64,000 bases of DNA, from NCBI RefSeq assembly GCF_039543825.1, contig NZ_BAABKM010000002.1, forward strand, positions 310,001 through 374,000. The letters are read 5' to 3'. The DNA is from Nocardioides conyzicola (lineage in GTDB: Bacteria; Actinomycetota; Actinomycetes; Propionibacteriales; Nocardioidaceae). Below, in pieces: positions 53,244-64,000 of this stretch. The notes beneath the pieces were generated by a model that saw only the letters and a program-made list of their open reading frames with translations, was not told the DNA's origin and ran no database searches. Both the position numbers and the translations under genes were made by a program. Position 1 is the stretch's first letter. Every line of letters begins with the position of its first letter.

Positions 53244-54032
53244 CTAGATGTCAGCGCCGAGCTCTTCGTCTTCCTGCTCGAGCTCTTCCTCGGTCTCGTT
53301 GCCGCTGTCGTACTTGACGTAGCGGATGCCGGGGCCGACGGCGCCGTCGAAGCCGAGCTTGCCCTGCTCGAGGACGATCACCCGGTCGCACATCTTGCGC
53401 ACCGAGGCGGCCGCGTGGCTGACGTAGATGAGGGTGCGGCCGCCGTCGCGGATCTCCTGCATCTTCTCCAAGCACTTCTCCTTGAAGGGCTTGTCCCCCA
53501 CGGCGAGCACCTCGTCGGCGAGGAAGATGTCGGAGTCGACGTGGATGGCGACCGAGAAGCCGAGCCGCGAGCTCATGCCCGACGAGTAGTGGCCGACCGG
53601 CGAGTCGAGGAACTTGCCGAGGCCGGCGAACTCCGCGATGTCGTCGAACTTGCGACGGGTCTCGGCCTCGGTCATGCCGAGGACGGCCGCGTTGAGGAAG
53701 ATGTTCTCCCGCCCCGTCAGCTGCGGGTGGAAGCCCGCACCGGTCGCGATCAGGCCGGCGATCCGGCCGCGCGTCTTCACGGAGCCGCCCTCGGGGCGCA
53801 TGACCCCGTTGATCAGCTTCAGCAGGGTGCTCTTGCCGGAGCCGTTGAGGCCCATGAGCCCGACCGACTCGCCCTGCTCGATCGTGAACGAGACGTCGTC
53901 GACCGCCTTGAAGGAGTTGCTGATCTGCTCGCGGCGCAGCGCCGCGACGGTCATCTGCTTGAACGTGCGGTGGTAGCGCAGGGTGAAGTTTTTGGTCGCG
54001 TGGTCGACGACGACCGACTCGGTGCCGCTCAT
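53244..54032 (-). CDS. ABC transporter ATPase for polysaccharide export (Wzt/TagH type)
   Basis: A 262-aa ATPase starting in ATGA overlap with the permease gene. Walker A is GLNGSGKST, the signature is HYSSGMSSRLGFSVA, and Walker B is IFLADEVLAVGD, with the H-loop in YVSHAAASV. The sequence before Walker A (NSFKAVDDVSFTIEQGESVG) is typical of the teichoic acid / O-antigen exporter class. With the permease it would flip a completed lipid-linked galactan across the membrane. It has no C-terminal carbohydrate-binding domain, so export may not need chain-end recognition. Confidence 0.93.
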   Translation of the reverse strand: MSGTESVVVDHATKNFTLRYHRTFKQMTVAALRREQISNSFKAVDDVSFTIEQGESVGLMGLNGSGKSTLLKLINGVMRPEGGSVKTRGRIAGLIATGAGFHPQLTGRENIFLNAAVLGMTEAETRRKFDDIAEFAGLGKFLDSPVGHYSSGMSSRLGFSVAIHVDSDIFLADEVLAVGDKPFKEKCLEKMQEIRDGGRTLIYVSHAAASVRKMCDRVIVLEQGKLGFDGAVGPGIRYVKYDSGNETEEELEQEDEELGADI

Positions 54033-54935
54033 CAGAGACGCTCCGGGATCTTGTTCTCGAGGCGGGTGAACACGAGCTGTCCGATGACGAGCAGGATCAC
54101 GCCGACCACCACCGCGAGCCCCGAGTACTGCCACAGGTAGTCCGGGATGTGCGTCGCCTCGGTGTGCGCCGGGTCGTCGGTGGTGCCCACCCAGAACGCC
54201 TGCTGGAAGAGCAGCACGGCGACCGCGATCGGGTTGAGCAGGTAGTACTGCGCGAACTCGCCGAACCGGTCCTGGACCAGCGTGTACGGGTAGATCATCG
54301 GCACGCCGAAGCGCACGAAGTTGGTCAGGATCTGGGCGACGTTGCCCACGTCGCGGAAGAACACGTTGGCCGCGCTGAAGAGCAGCGCCATCGCGACCCC
54401 GAGGGTCGCGATGATGACCAGCGCCGTGACCAGGGCCGCGACACCCACCAGCGTCGGCGTCCAGCCGAGCAGCACGCAGGCGACCACCATGATCACCAGC
54501 TGCGGGATCACGTGGTAGCCGGAGACGAGCATCGAGGCGACGGGGAACATCTCCCGTGGCATCGCCATCTTCTGCACGAGGCCCTTGTTGCGCACGATGG
54601 AGCGGGTCCCGGCGTTGAAGGTCTCGGTGAAGAAGTGGACGATGATGATGCCGCAGAACATGTGGATGGCGAAGTTCTGCACCGACTTGTGCAGGTTGAA
54701 CAGCACGCCCATCACGACGTAGTAGATGAAGAACTGGCTGAGCGGGTTGATGTAGGACCACAGCAGGCCCAGGAACGACCCCTGGTAGCGCGCCGAGATC
54801 TCCCGGCGGACCAGCAGCTTCAGCAGGTAGCGCCGGCGGAAGACCTCGAGCAGGCCCGCGCCTGCGGCCGGCGAGACCAGCGGCGCGTCGACGTGGCGTC
54901 GAGGGCGGGCCGTCTCGACATTCGGCTCGGTGACG

Positions 54936-54943
<8 letters not shown>
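54032..54943 (-). CDS. ABC transporter permease for polysaccharide export (Wzm/TagG type)
   Basis: A 303-aa ABC-2 type permease with six membrane segments after the cytoplasmic amphipathic part (LLKLLVRREISARYQGSFLG, then LLWSYINPLSQFFIYYVVMG). It forms the channel for the lipid-linked polysaccharide with the ATPase encoded downstream. The ATG overlaps the stop of glfT2 by 8 bp, consistent with translational coupling within the galactan operon. Confidence 0.93.
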
Positions 54944-58123
<3,180 letters not shown>

Positions 58124-59026
58124 TCAGTCTACGGATCTGGTGGGTACGGCACGCATTCCCCGCGCGTCGCGCATGGCCCGGATCACATTGTCGGCCTCGG
58201 CCCGTCTCCCCCGCAGCGCACTGAGCAGCACGACCGTCGCGGCGATCAGCCAGGGCTTGCGGCGCACCAGCGCGTTCTCGCCGTACCGGAGGTGCACGAC
58301 GAACAGGTTGCGGTACATGTAGTAGCCCTTCCACCCGCTCAGGTCGTGCTGCTGGTCGAACGGGAGCTGGCGGACCAGCACCGCGTCGCGGGCCGCCCAG
58401 ATCCGGAAGCCGGCCCGTCGGGCGCGGATGGCGAAGTCCACGTCGTCGTAGAAGATGAAGTACGACGGGTCGGGCAGCCCGACCGCGTCGATCACGGTGC
58501 GCCGGATCATGAAGCCCTCGAAGGCGACGTTCTGGACCTCGACCAGCTCGGGCATCCGGTCCCGGCTGCCGTAGTCGGTCTCGACCATCCGCGTCTTGGG
58601 CCGGATCGTCAGCGGGTTGCGCAGGTCGAAGTGGGTCGCCGCCTTCTCGACGAGGTGACCGGCGGTGTCCTCCCGGACCGCCATCAGGCAGTCCCGGTCG
58701 AGCGCCATCAGCACGGTGAGGCAGTCCGGCGCCGGCACGACGTCGTCGTCCATCAGCCAGATCCGGTCGAAGCCGGCCCGGTACGCCGTCCGCACGCCCA
58801 GGTGGAAGCCGCCGGCCCCACCGAGGTTGTCCTCGGAGCGGACCACCTGGAGGCCGGGGTTGCGGGCGGCGCCGAGCACGGCCGAGGTGTGGTCGGTGCT
58901 GGCGTTGTCGACCACGATCACGCTGTCGGGCAGCCGCTCGAGCTCGCCCAGGCCGACCAGCATCCGCTCCAGGAGGTCGGCACGGTTGTAGGTGACGACG
59001 ACGACGGCGACGGTCTCGTGCGTCAC
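58124..59026 (-). CDS. GT2 family glycosyltransferase
   Basis: A 300-aa GT2 enzyme; GTG 59026 has GGAGG five bases upstream and overlaps the stop of the preceding GT gene (GTGA). Motifs: VVVTYNRADLLERML, VDNASTDHTS, metal site WLMDDDVVPAPD, and YFIFYDDVDFAIRARRAG. A single hydrophobic helix near the C-terminus (KPWLIAATVVLLSALRG) may tether it to the membrane. Resembles rhamnosyl- or galactofuranosyltransferases acting on lipid-linked precursors. Its position between a GlfT1-like gene and glf suggests it adds one of the linker or early chain sugars. Confidence 0.85.
   Translation of the reverse strand: MTHETVAVVVVTYNRADLLERMLVGLGELERLPDSVIVVDNASTDHTSAVLGAARNPGLQVVRSEDNLGGAGGFHLGVRTAYRAGFDRIWLMDDDVVPAPDCLTVLMALDRDCLMAVREDTAGHLVEKAATHFDLRNPLTIRPKTRMVETDYGSRDRMPELVEVQNVAFEGFMIRRTVIDAVGLPDPSYFIFYDDVDFAIRARRAGFRIWAARDAVLVRQLPFDQQHDLSGWKGYYMYRNLFVVHLRYGENALVRRKPWLIAATVVLLSALRGRRAEADNVIRAMRDARGMRAVPTRSVD
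58126..58131 (-). promoter_or_regulatory. -10 hexamer TAGACT, leaderless-type promoter of glf
   Basis: On the minus strand TAGACT-GACCAACC-GTG (8 nt). The hexamer overlaps the stop codon of the preceding GT2 gene. Confidence 0.45.
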
Positions 59027-59931
59027 AGGTACCTCCGGTGCCCGGTGAAGTCGCCGCGGAGCCCGTCGTACATCGCGCGGACGCTCATCGCGAGCCGACC
59101 CGGGCTCGGGCGGGTGAACGTGTAGAACCAGGCCGTCTTGGCGACGAAGGCCAGCGCGTGCGGCCAGCCCTTGTACTCGCGGAGGTTGAGCAGGTTGTTG
59201 CGCGCCATGCAGTAGTGCTTGAGGTCGCTGGGGCTGTGGTTGTAGGTCGTGCGCCCGAACATCATCGGCGTGCCGAGGCTGCCGACCGACGGGTGCCGGA
59301 CCTGCGCGTCGACCACGGTCGCGATCCGGGCGCCGGCCGCCTCGGCACGCAGGCGGTACTCGTGGTCGTCGCCCCAGATGAAGTACTCGGCACGGGGCAG
59401 GCCGATCCGCTGGACCAGCTCGCGGGTGACCAGCACCCCGTTGAACGGGATCACGATGCCGTCGATCCGCCCGGCGGTTGCCGCGCGGCGTACGTCGGCG
59501 AGCTCGTGCACGACCCGGGTGCCGCCCGGCAGCCGGATCGGGAAGACCAGCCGCTCGGGCTGCGCCTCGTCGACGACGAGCGGCCCCCAGAAGTCGAGGT
59601 CTTTCTCCTCGAGCAGCCGGGCCAGGCAGCCCGGGTCGGGCAGCCCGTCGTCGTCCATCAGCCAGACCAGGTCGGCCTCCCGCTCGACGGCCCACGCGAG
59701 GCCGTCGTGGAAGCCGCGGGCGCCGCCGCCGTTCTCGTCCAGCGTGCGGCCGAGGACGCGGTCGCCCCGGGTGGCGAGCCACTCCCCCGTGCCGTCGGTC
59801 GAGGCATTGTCGACGACCAGGACCTCGGCGAGCTCCGGGACCTGCTCGAGCCGCTCGACCAGCCCCTGGAGCAACGACAGCCGGTTGAACGTGACGACCA
59901 CGGCGGTCACGCGGGCGTCGGCAGGGGGCAC
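59023..59931 (-). CDS. GT2 glycosyltransferase, GlfT1-like
   Basis: A 302-aa enzyme with the length of mycobacterial GlfT1 (304 aa), which adds the first galactofuranoses to the lipid-linked linker. Motifs: VVVTFNRLSLLQGL, VDNASTDGTGEW, ENGGGARGFHDGLAWA, metal site WLMDDDGLPDPG, VFPIRLPGG, and IWGDDHEYRLRAEAAG. GTG 59931 is chosen because TAGGGT lies 7 nt before it; GTG 59940 would add three residues. The assignment to GlfT1 rests on motif order and position in a glf/glfT2/exporter operon. Confidence 0.8.
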   Translation of the reverse strand: MPPADARVTAVVVTFNRLSLLQGLVERLEQVPELAEVLVVDNASTDGTGEWLATRGDRVLGRTLDENGGGARGFHDGLAWAVEREADLVWLMDDDGLPDPGCLARLLEEKDLDFWGPLVVDEAQPERLVFPIRLPGGTRVVHELADVRRAATAGRIDGIVIPFNGVLVTRELVQRIGLPRAEYFIWGDDHEYRLRAEAAGARIATVVDAQVRHPSVGSLGTPMMFGRTTYNHSPSDLKHYCMARNNLLNLREYKGWPHALAFVAKTAWFYTFTRPSPGRLAMSVRAMYDGLRGDFTGHRRYL

Positions 59932-59938
59932 GCCGTAC

Positions 59939-59944
59939 ACCCTA
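59939..59944 (-). promoter_or_regulatory. -10 hexamer TAGGGT, leaderless-type promoter of the GlfT1-like gene
   Basis: On the minus strand TAGGGT-GTACGGC-GTG (7 nt), in the short gap after the LCP gene. Confidence 0.4.
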
Positions 59945-59952
59945 GAGAACGA

Positions 59953-61401
59953 CTAGCAAGCACTGCCCAGGTCGTCGGCCGAGTTGGCGGCGTACCCGGT
60001 GCTCAGCGAGCCGAGCGAGCCGCCGGTGATGGTCTCGGACTGTCCCTGCTTCGGCTTCTTCGCCTTGCTGCCGCCGGCGGACGCGGTGCCCTCGGCCCGG
60101 TCGACCGCCTGCGCGACCTTGTGCCGGATCAGCTTGATGTCGGGGTCGGCGGTGTTGATCATCGGCGGCACCAGCGACAGCGTCGAGACCTTCTGGCTGC
60201 GCGCCTTCATGGCCAGCTGCACGAAGCGTGAGAACTCGCCGGACGGGATGTTGGTCGAGACCATGGCGGAGCTCGCGTCGGCGATGTCGGCGAAGTTGCG
60301 GACCGCCGTCTGCGGGCTGATCTGCTGGAGCATCGCGCCCATCACGCACTTCTGGCGTGCCATCCGCGAGTAGTCGTCGGAGTCGTCGCGCGCCCGGGCG
60401 AACCAGAGGGTGTCGTGGCCGTCGAGCTTGCGGACGCCGGGCTTGATGTAGCCGGTGACGTCGGAGCCGAGGCCGCCGACCGGGATCGGCTGGCGCACGT
60501 TGAGCGTCACGCCGCCGACGGCGTCGACGAGGTCGCTGAAGCCGCGCAGGTTGACCATCGCCCAGTAGTTGATCTTGAGGCCGGTGATGCCCTCGATCGC
60601 CATGATCGTCGCGTCCACGCCGGGGTTGTCGGAGTCCGGGAACAGCTCGGTGTTGTCGCCGGCCCAGGTGCTCACGCCGTTGAGGTAGTCGGCGTCGAAG
60701 CCGTCGGGGAACTGCTCGCGCATCACCGACCCCTTCACGAAGGGGAAGTTCTTCATGTTGCGCGGGAGCGAGATCAGCACGGTGCGGCCGGTGTCCTCGT
60801 CGATGCTGGCGACCGTCATGGAGTCGGGCCGCAGCCCCCACCGTCCGGCGCCGGAGTCGCCGCCGAGCAGCAGCACGTTGTAGCGGCCGTCGTGGGCGCT
60901 GGTCGCCTGGCCGTCGCCGGACATCGCGAGGACGAAGTCGCGCTGGACGCCGACCATGTGCGCGCCGAAGAGCAGCGTGGCGGCGATCGAGAAGCAGAGC
61001 ACGCCGTTGACGCCGATCGCGGCCCGGCGGTGCGCCATGTTGAGCGTGAGCGGCTGGCCGAGGCGCCAGGCGTCGACGAAGAGGTACGCCCAGCCGATGG
61101 CGAGCCCGGTGAGCAGCAACCGCAGCAGCAGCAGCGCGGCGGGGTCGAAGGCGAGATCGAGGTACGTCGTCGGCCGCACCAGGGCGACGACGGCGGCCGT
61201 GAGGACGGAGAGCAGCAGCACCGCCCAGATCCGCAGCGCGACGCGGCCGACCTTGCGGTTGCCGGCGACGAGCTGCGCGGAGCCCGGCAGCACGAGGGTC
61301 ATCAGCATCAGGGCGACGGCCCGGCGGAACCGTACGCGGGCGGCGCGCTCACCGGGGGTGAAGCGCGAGGCTTGCGACCCGGGGGAAGGTGCGGGCGGCA
61401 T
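59953..61401 (-). CDS. LytR-CpsA-Psr (LCP) family protein with multi-span membrane domain
   Basis: A 482-aa protein from ATG 61401 (MPPAPSPGSQASRFTPGERA), with AGAGAGG seven bases upstream. Unusually for LCP proteins, which have one membrane helix, about four hydrophobic segments occur between residues 28 and 165. The LCP domain (about 185-420) shows YNVLLLGGDSGAGRWGLRPD, ISLPRNMKN, VDAVGGVTLNV, GHDTLWFARARDDSDDYSRM. LCP enzymes transfer lipid-linked glycans onto peptidoglycan outside the cell. As first gene of the galactan cluster it is the natural candidate for anchoring that polymer. A 19-mer shared with the amidase gene lies upstream. Confidence 0.92.
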   Translation of the reverse strand: MPPAPSPGSQASRFTPGERAARVRFRRAVALMLMTLVLPGSAQLVAGNRKVGRVALRIWAVLLLSVLTAAVVALVRPTTYLDLAFDPAALLLLRLLLTGLAIGWAYLFVDAWRLGQPLTLNMAHRRAAIGVNGVLCFSIAATLLFGAHMVGVQRDFVLAMSGDGQATSAHDGRYNVLLLGGDSGAGRWGLRPDSMTVASIDEDTGRTVLISLPRNMKNFPFVKGSVMREQFPDGFDADYLNGVSTWAGDNTELFPDSDNPGVDATIMAIEGITGLKINYWAMVNLRGFSDLVDAVGGVTLNVRQPIPVGGLGSDVTGYIKPGVRKLDGHDTLWFARARDDSDDYSRMARQKCVMGAMLQQISPQTAVRNFADIADASSAMVSTNIPSGEFSRFVQLAMKARSQKVSTLSLVPPMINTADPDIKLIRHKVAQAVDRAEGTASAGGSKAKKPKQGQSETITGGSLGSLSTGYAANSADDLGSAC

Positions 61402-61455
61402 CGAGATGCCTCTCTCGAGAACGTCGTGCGGGGAAGGATGGTGCCCCGTCAGTAT

Positions 61456-61474
61456 CACCAGTCACAGGGGCAAC
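61456..61474 (-). promoter_or_regulatory. 19-bp element upstream of the LCP gene
   Basis: GTTGCCCCTGTGACTGGTG on the minus strand, identical to 52999-53017. It lies 55-73 bases before the LCP start (49-67 for the amidase). It continues here as ATACTGACG, so only the first TGTGA half is fully kept. Confidence 0.55.
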
Positions 61475-61522
61475 ATCCGACACGACGCGCCGGTCGAGCC
61501 CGGGACGCCAGGCCCGACCGGG

Positions 61523-61528
61523 TACCGT
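61523..61528 (+). promoter_or_regulatory. -10 hexamer TACCGT, leaderless-type promoter of the second LCP gene
   Basis: TACCGT-CGCCGC-ATG with a 6 nt gap to the start at 61535. Confidence 0.45.
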
Positions 61529-61534
61529 CGCCGC

Positions 61535-62766
61535 ATGAACGAGCGTCCCCGCGGCGACGGCGAGCCCGCGGAGGGCACCCCGGAGTACCACTGGCTGTAC
61601 GGCGGTGGCGCCGACCCCAGCAAGGCCCGTCCTGGTGAGCCCCGGCCCGACGAGACCCGGGTGATGCCGGCGATGTCCCGCCCCACCAGCCCGCCTCCGG
61701 CCGGCACCACCAGCCGGCCGGTCCCGCCGCAGCGCAGCGCCGGCGTACCCCCGACTCCTCCGCCGGTCGCGCCGACCCCGGCGAGCCAGCGGGCACCTCG
61801 CCGCCGCGGCCCCCGCTTCTACCTGCGCATCGTGCTGGTCCTGCTCCTGCTCTGGGTCGCCTACCTGGTCGCCGTTCCGCTGATCGCGTGGAACAAGGTC
61901 GACAAGGTCGACTTCGAGCCGAAGGGCAACCGTCCCGCCGACCAGCCGGGCACGACCTACCTCATGGTCGGCAGCGACTCCCGCGCCGGGCTGACCAAGG
62001 AGCAGCGCAAGGAGTACGCCACCGGCAACGAGTCGGGGCAGCGCACCGACACGATCATGCTGCTGCACACCGGCTCCGGACCCAACCTGCTGATGTCGAT
62101 CCCGCGGGACTCGATCGTCGACATCCCCGGGCACGGCAGCGGCAAGATCAACGCCGCCTACGCGTACGGCGGGCCGAAGCTGCTGGTGCGGACCATCGAG
62201 AACGAGACCGGCATCCGAGTCGACGAGTACGCCGAGGTCGGCCTCGGCGGCGTCGTCGAAATGGTCGACGCGGTCGGCGGCATCGAGATCTGCCCGACGT
62301 TCCGGATGAAGGACCGCCTCGCGGGCCTGAACATCAAGAAGGGCTGCCAGCAGGCCGACGGCCGGGTGGCCCTGGGCTACGCACGCTCACGGCACACCGA
62401 CCCCCGCTACGGCGACATCACCCGCGCCAAGCACCAGCGCGAGGTCGTCTCCGCAGTCGGCTCCGAGGTGATGTCGCCCTGGACGTTCATCAACCCGTTC
62501 CGCTACTGGGGCGTGATGATGGCGGTGCCGGACACGTTCACGTTCGGTGAGGGGATGTCGCCCTTCGGCGCGGGTCGCTGGGCGCTCGCGATGACCCGGG
62601 TCAACGGCGACAGCGGCCTGACCTGCGGGGTGCCGATCTCCGACCTCGCCGTGCACTGGGACCCGGACCGGTCGAAGCGGATGTTCGACTACATCAAGGA
62701 AGACAAGACGGACGACATCCCCAAGGGGCTCTGCACGCCGACGGGTCTCCCCAAGAGCGTGACGGG

Positions 62767-62770
<4 letters not shown>
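61535..62770 (+). CDS. LytR-CpsA-Psr (LCP) family protein
   Basis: A 411-aa protein with a long proline-rich cytoplasmic start (1-90), one membrane helix (about 97-117, FYLRIVLVLLLLWVAYLVAV) and an external LCP domain: TTYLMVGSDSRAGLT, GQRTDTIMLLHTGSG, LMSIPRDSIVDIPGHG, KINAAYAYGGP, MVDAVGGIEIC, LGYARSRHTDPRYGDITRAK. These Arg/Asp residues bind the polyprenyl pyrophosphate in the family. It is divergent from the other LCP gene and overlaps the crotonase gene by ATGA. It starts 6 nt after TACCGT. Confidence 0.95.
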
Positions 62771-63633
<863 letters not shown>

Positions 63634-63697
63634 CCGATCGTGCACCGCCTGGCGTCCGCCCGGGCCACCGCACTGCGCAGCGCGGGGGCCGCTGGCC

Positions 63698-63952
63698 GTG
63701 CGCATCCCGTGCCGGGTCGCGTACGTCGTGGCCGAGCCGGACCGGGCCGGGTTCGCCTACGGCACCCTGCCCGGGCACCCGGAGTCCGGCGAGGAGCGCT
63801 TCCTGCTGACCCGCCTCTCCGACGGGCGGATCACCTTCACGGTCACGGCGTTCTCCCGTCCCGCGACCCGGCTGGCCCGCGCCGGCGGCCCGCTCACCCG
63901 CAGCATCCAGGACCGCGTCAGCCGGCGCTACCTGCGCGCCGCCGATCGCTGA
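63698..63952 (+). pseudogene. DUF1990 family fragment, N-terminus missing
   Basis: An 84-codon frame from GTG 63698 matches the C-terminal half of DUF1990 proteins (usually about 160-180 aa): IPCRVAYVVAEPDRAGFAYG, LPGHPESGEERFLLTR, FTVTAFSRPATRLARAGGPL, QDRVSRRYLRA. Upstream in frame no start codon occurs before the crotonase stop 64 bp away, and the other frames show no N-terminal half. It is therefore either a truncated remnant or a short variant. It overlaps the 3' end of the minus-strand gene that follows by 35 bp. Confidence 0.55.
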
Positions 63953-64000
63953 TCCGCTTGGCCTTGCCCAGCGAGCGCTCGAGGGCGTGCGGCGCCAGCA
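63918..64000 (-). CDS. 3' end of a probable CoA ligase (phenylacetate-CoA ligase-like)
   Basis: The minus-strand frame entering from the right edge encodes LAPHALERSLGKAKRISDRR and ends at TGA 63918-63920 after a few more residues. The GKAKR near the end, preceded by a hydrophobic/Arg-Ser stretch, is the kind of C-terminus found in phenylacetate-CoA ligases and other AMP-forming enzymes. Only 27 codons are visible, so the assignment is tentative. Confidence 0.35.
   Translation of the reverse strand, partial: LAPHALERSLGKAKRISDRRRAGSAG

Overview
This 64 kb window is high-GC chromosomal DNA from an actinobacterium. The best guess is a Nocardioides-like member of the Nocardioidaceae. The grounds are the uniformly GC-rich codon use, MtrA/MtrB/LpqB, a WhiB regulator, F420 biosynthesis genes, a DUF222-HNH gene, and gene orders close to those around secA1-mtrA-sahH and manB-whiB2-fbiAB-manC in Mycobacterium tuberculosis. 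No rRNA, tRNA, CRISPR array, integrase or transposase was seen.

Left end (1-14.5 kb): an envelope and secretion region. A secreted endonuclease/exonuclease/phosphatase (EEP) protein is cut by the window edge. An acyl-CoA dehydrogenase follows. Next is a tightly overlapping minus-strand set: LicD-methyltransferase fusion, sulfotransferase, 68-aa protein, GT2 glycosyltransferase and a polytopic GT-C/YfhO-like protein, which looks like a surface-glycan modification pathway. Upstream lie a 996-aa secreted fusion (cutinase-like domain lacking its serine, RCC1 repeats, EEP nuclease), a phospholipase D-like protein, a lipoprotein and another EEP protein.

14.6-32.1 kb: housekeeping genes: MgtE-N/CBS protein, DUF1003, Mrp, TatB, an Sm-like hypothetical protein, LysM protein, Rv3235-family protein, SecA, a YcaQ-type glycosylase, a LuxR-type response regulator, HPF, ComF, LpqB, MtrB, MtrA and adenosylhomocysteinase.

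32.2-34.9 kb: a 2.6 kb block bounded by a 48-bp inverted repeat (46/48 identical). It holds a DUF222-HNH gene with a LexA-type SOS box and two convergent orphan genes. This is the most island-like part of the window.

35-50 kb: DUF808, an acyltransferase, the mannose-activation set (SIS protein, Trm112-like protein, ManB, and further on ManC), DUF3499, a zincin-fold protein without HExxH, DUF5719, a 951-aa GT2 membrane protein, WhiB, FbiA, a shortened FbiB, DUF3105 and a TIGR03089 protein.

50-64 kb: cell-wall polysaccharide assembly. An FG-GAP amidase precedes a minus-strand galactofuran operon (LCP, GlfT1-like GT, GT2, Glf, GlfT2, Wzm/Wzt-type exporter) that ends at a perfect 21-bp hairpin. 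A second LCP protein, a crotonase, a truncated DUF1990 gene and the 3' end of a probable CoA ligase close the window.

Two regulatory signals recur. Fourteen genes have a TANNNT-like -10 hexamer only 6-8 nt before the start codon, as expected of leaderless mRNAs. A 19-bp sequence is shared exactly by the upstream regions of the amidase and of the first LCP gene.
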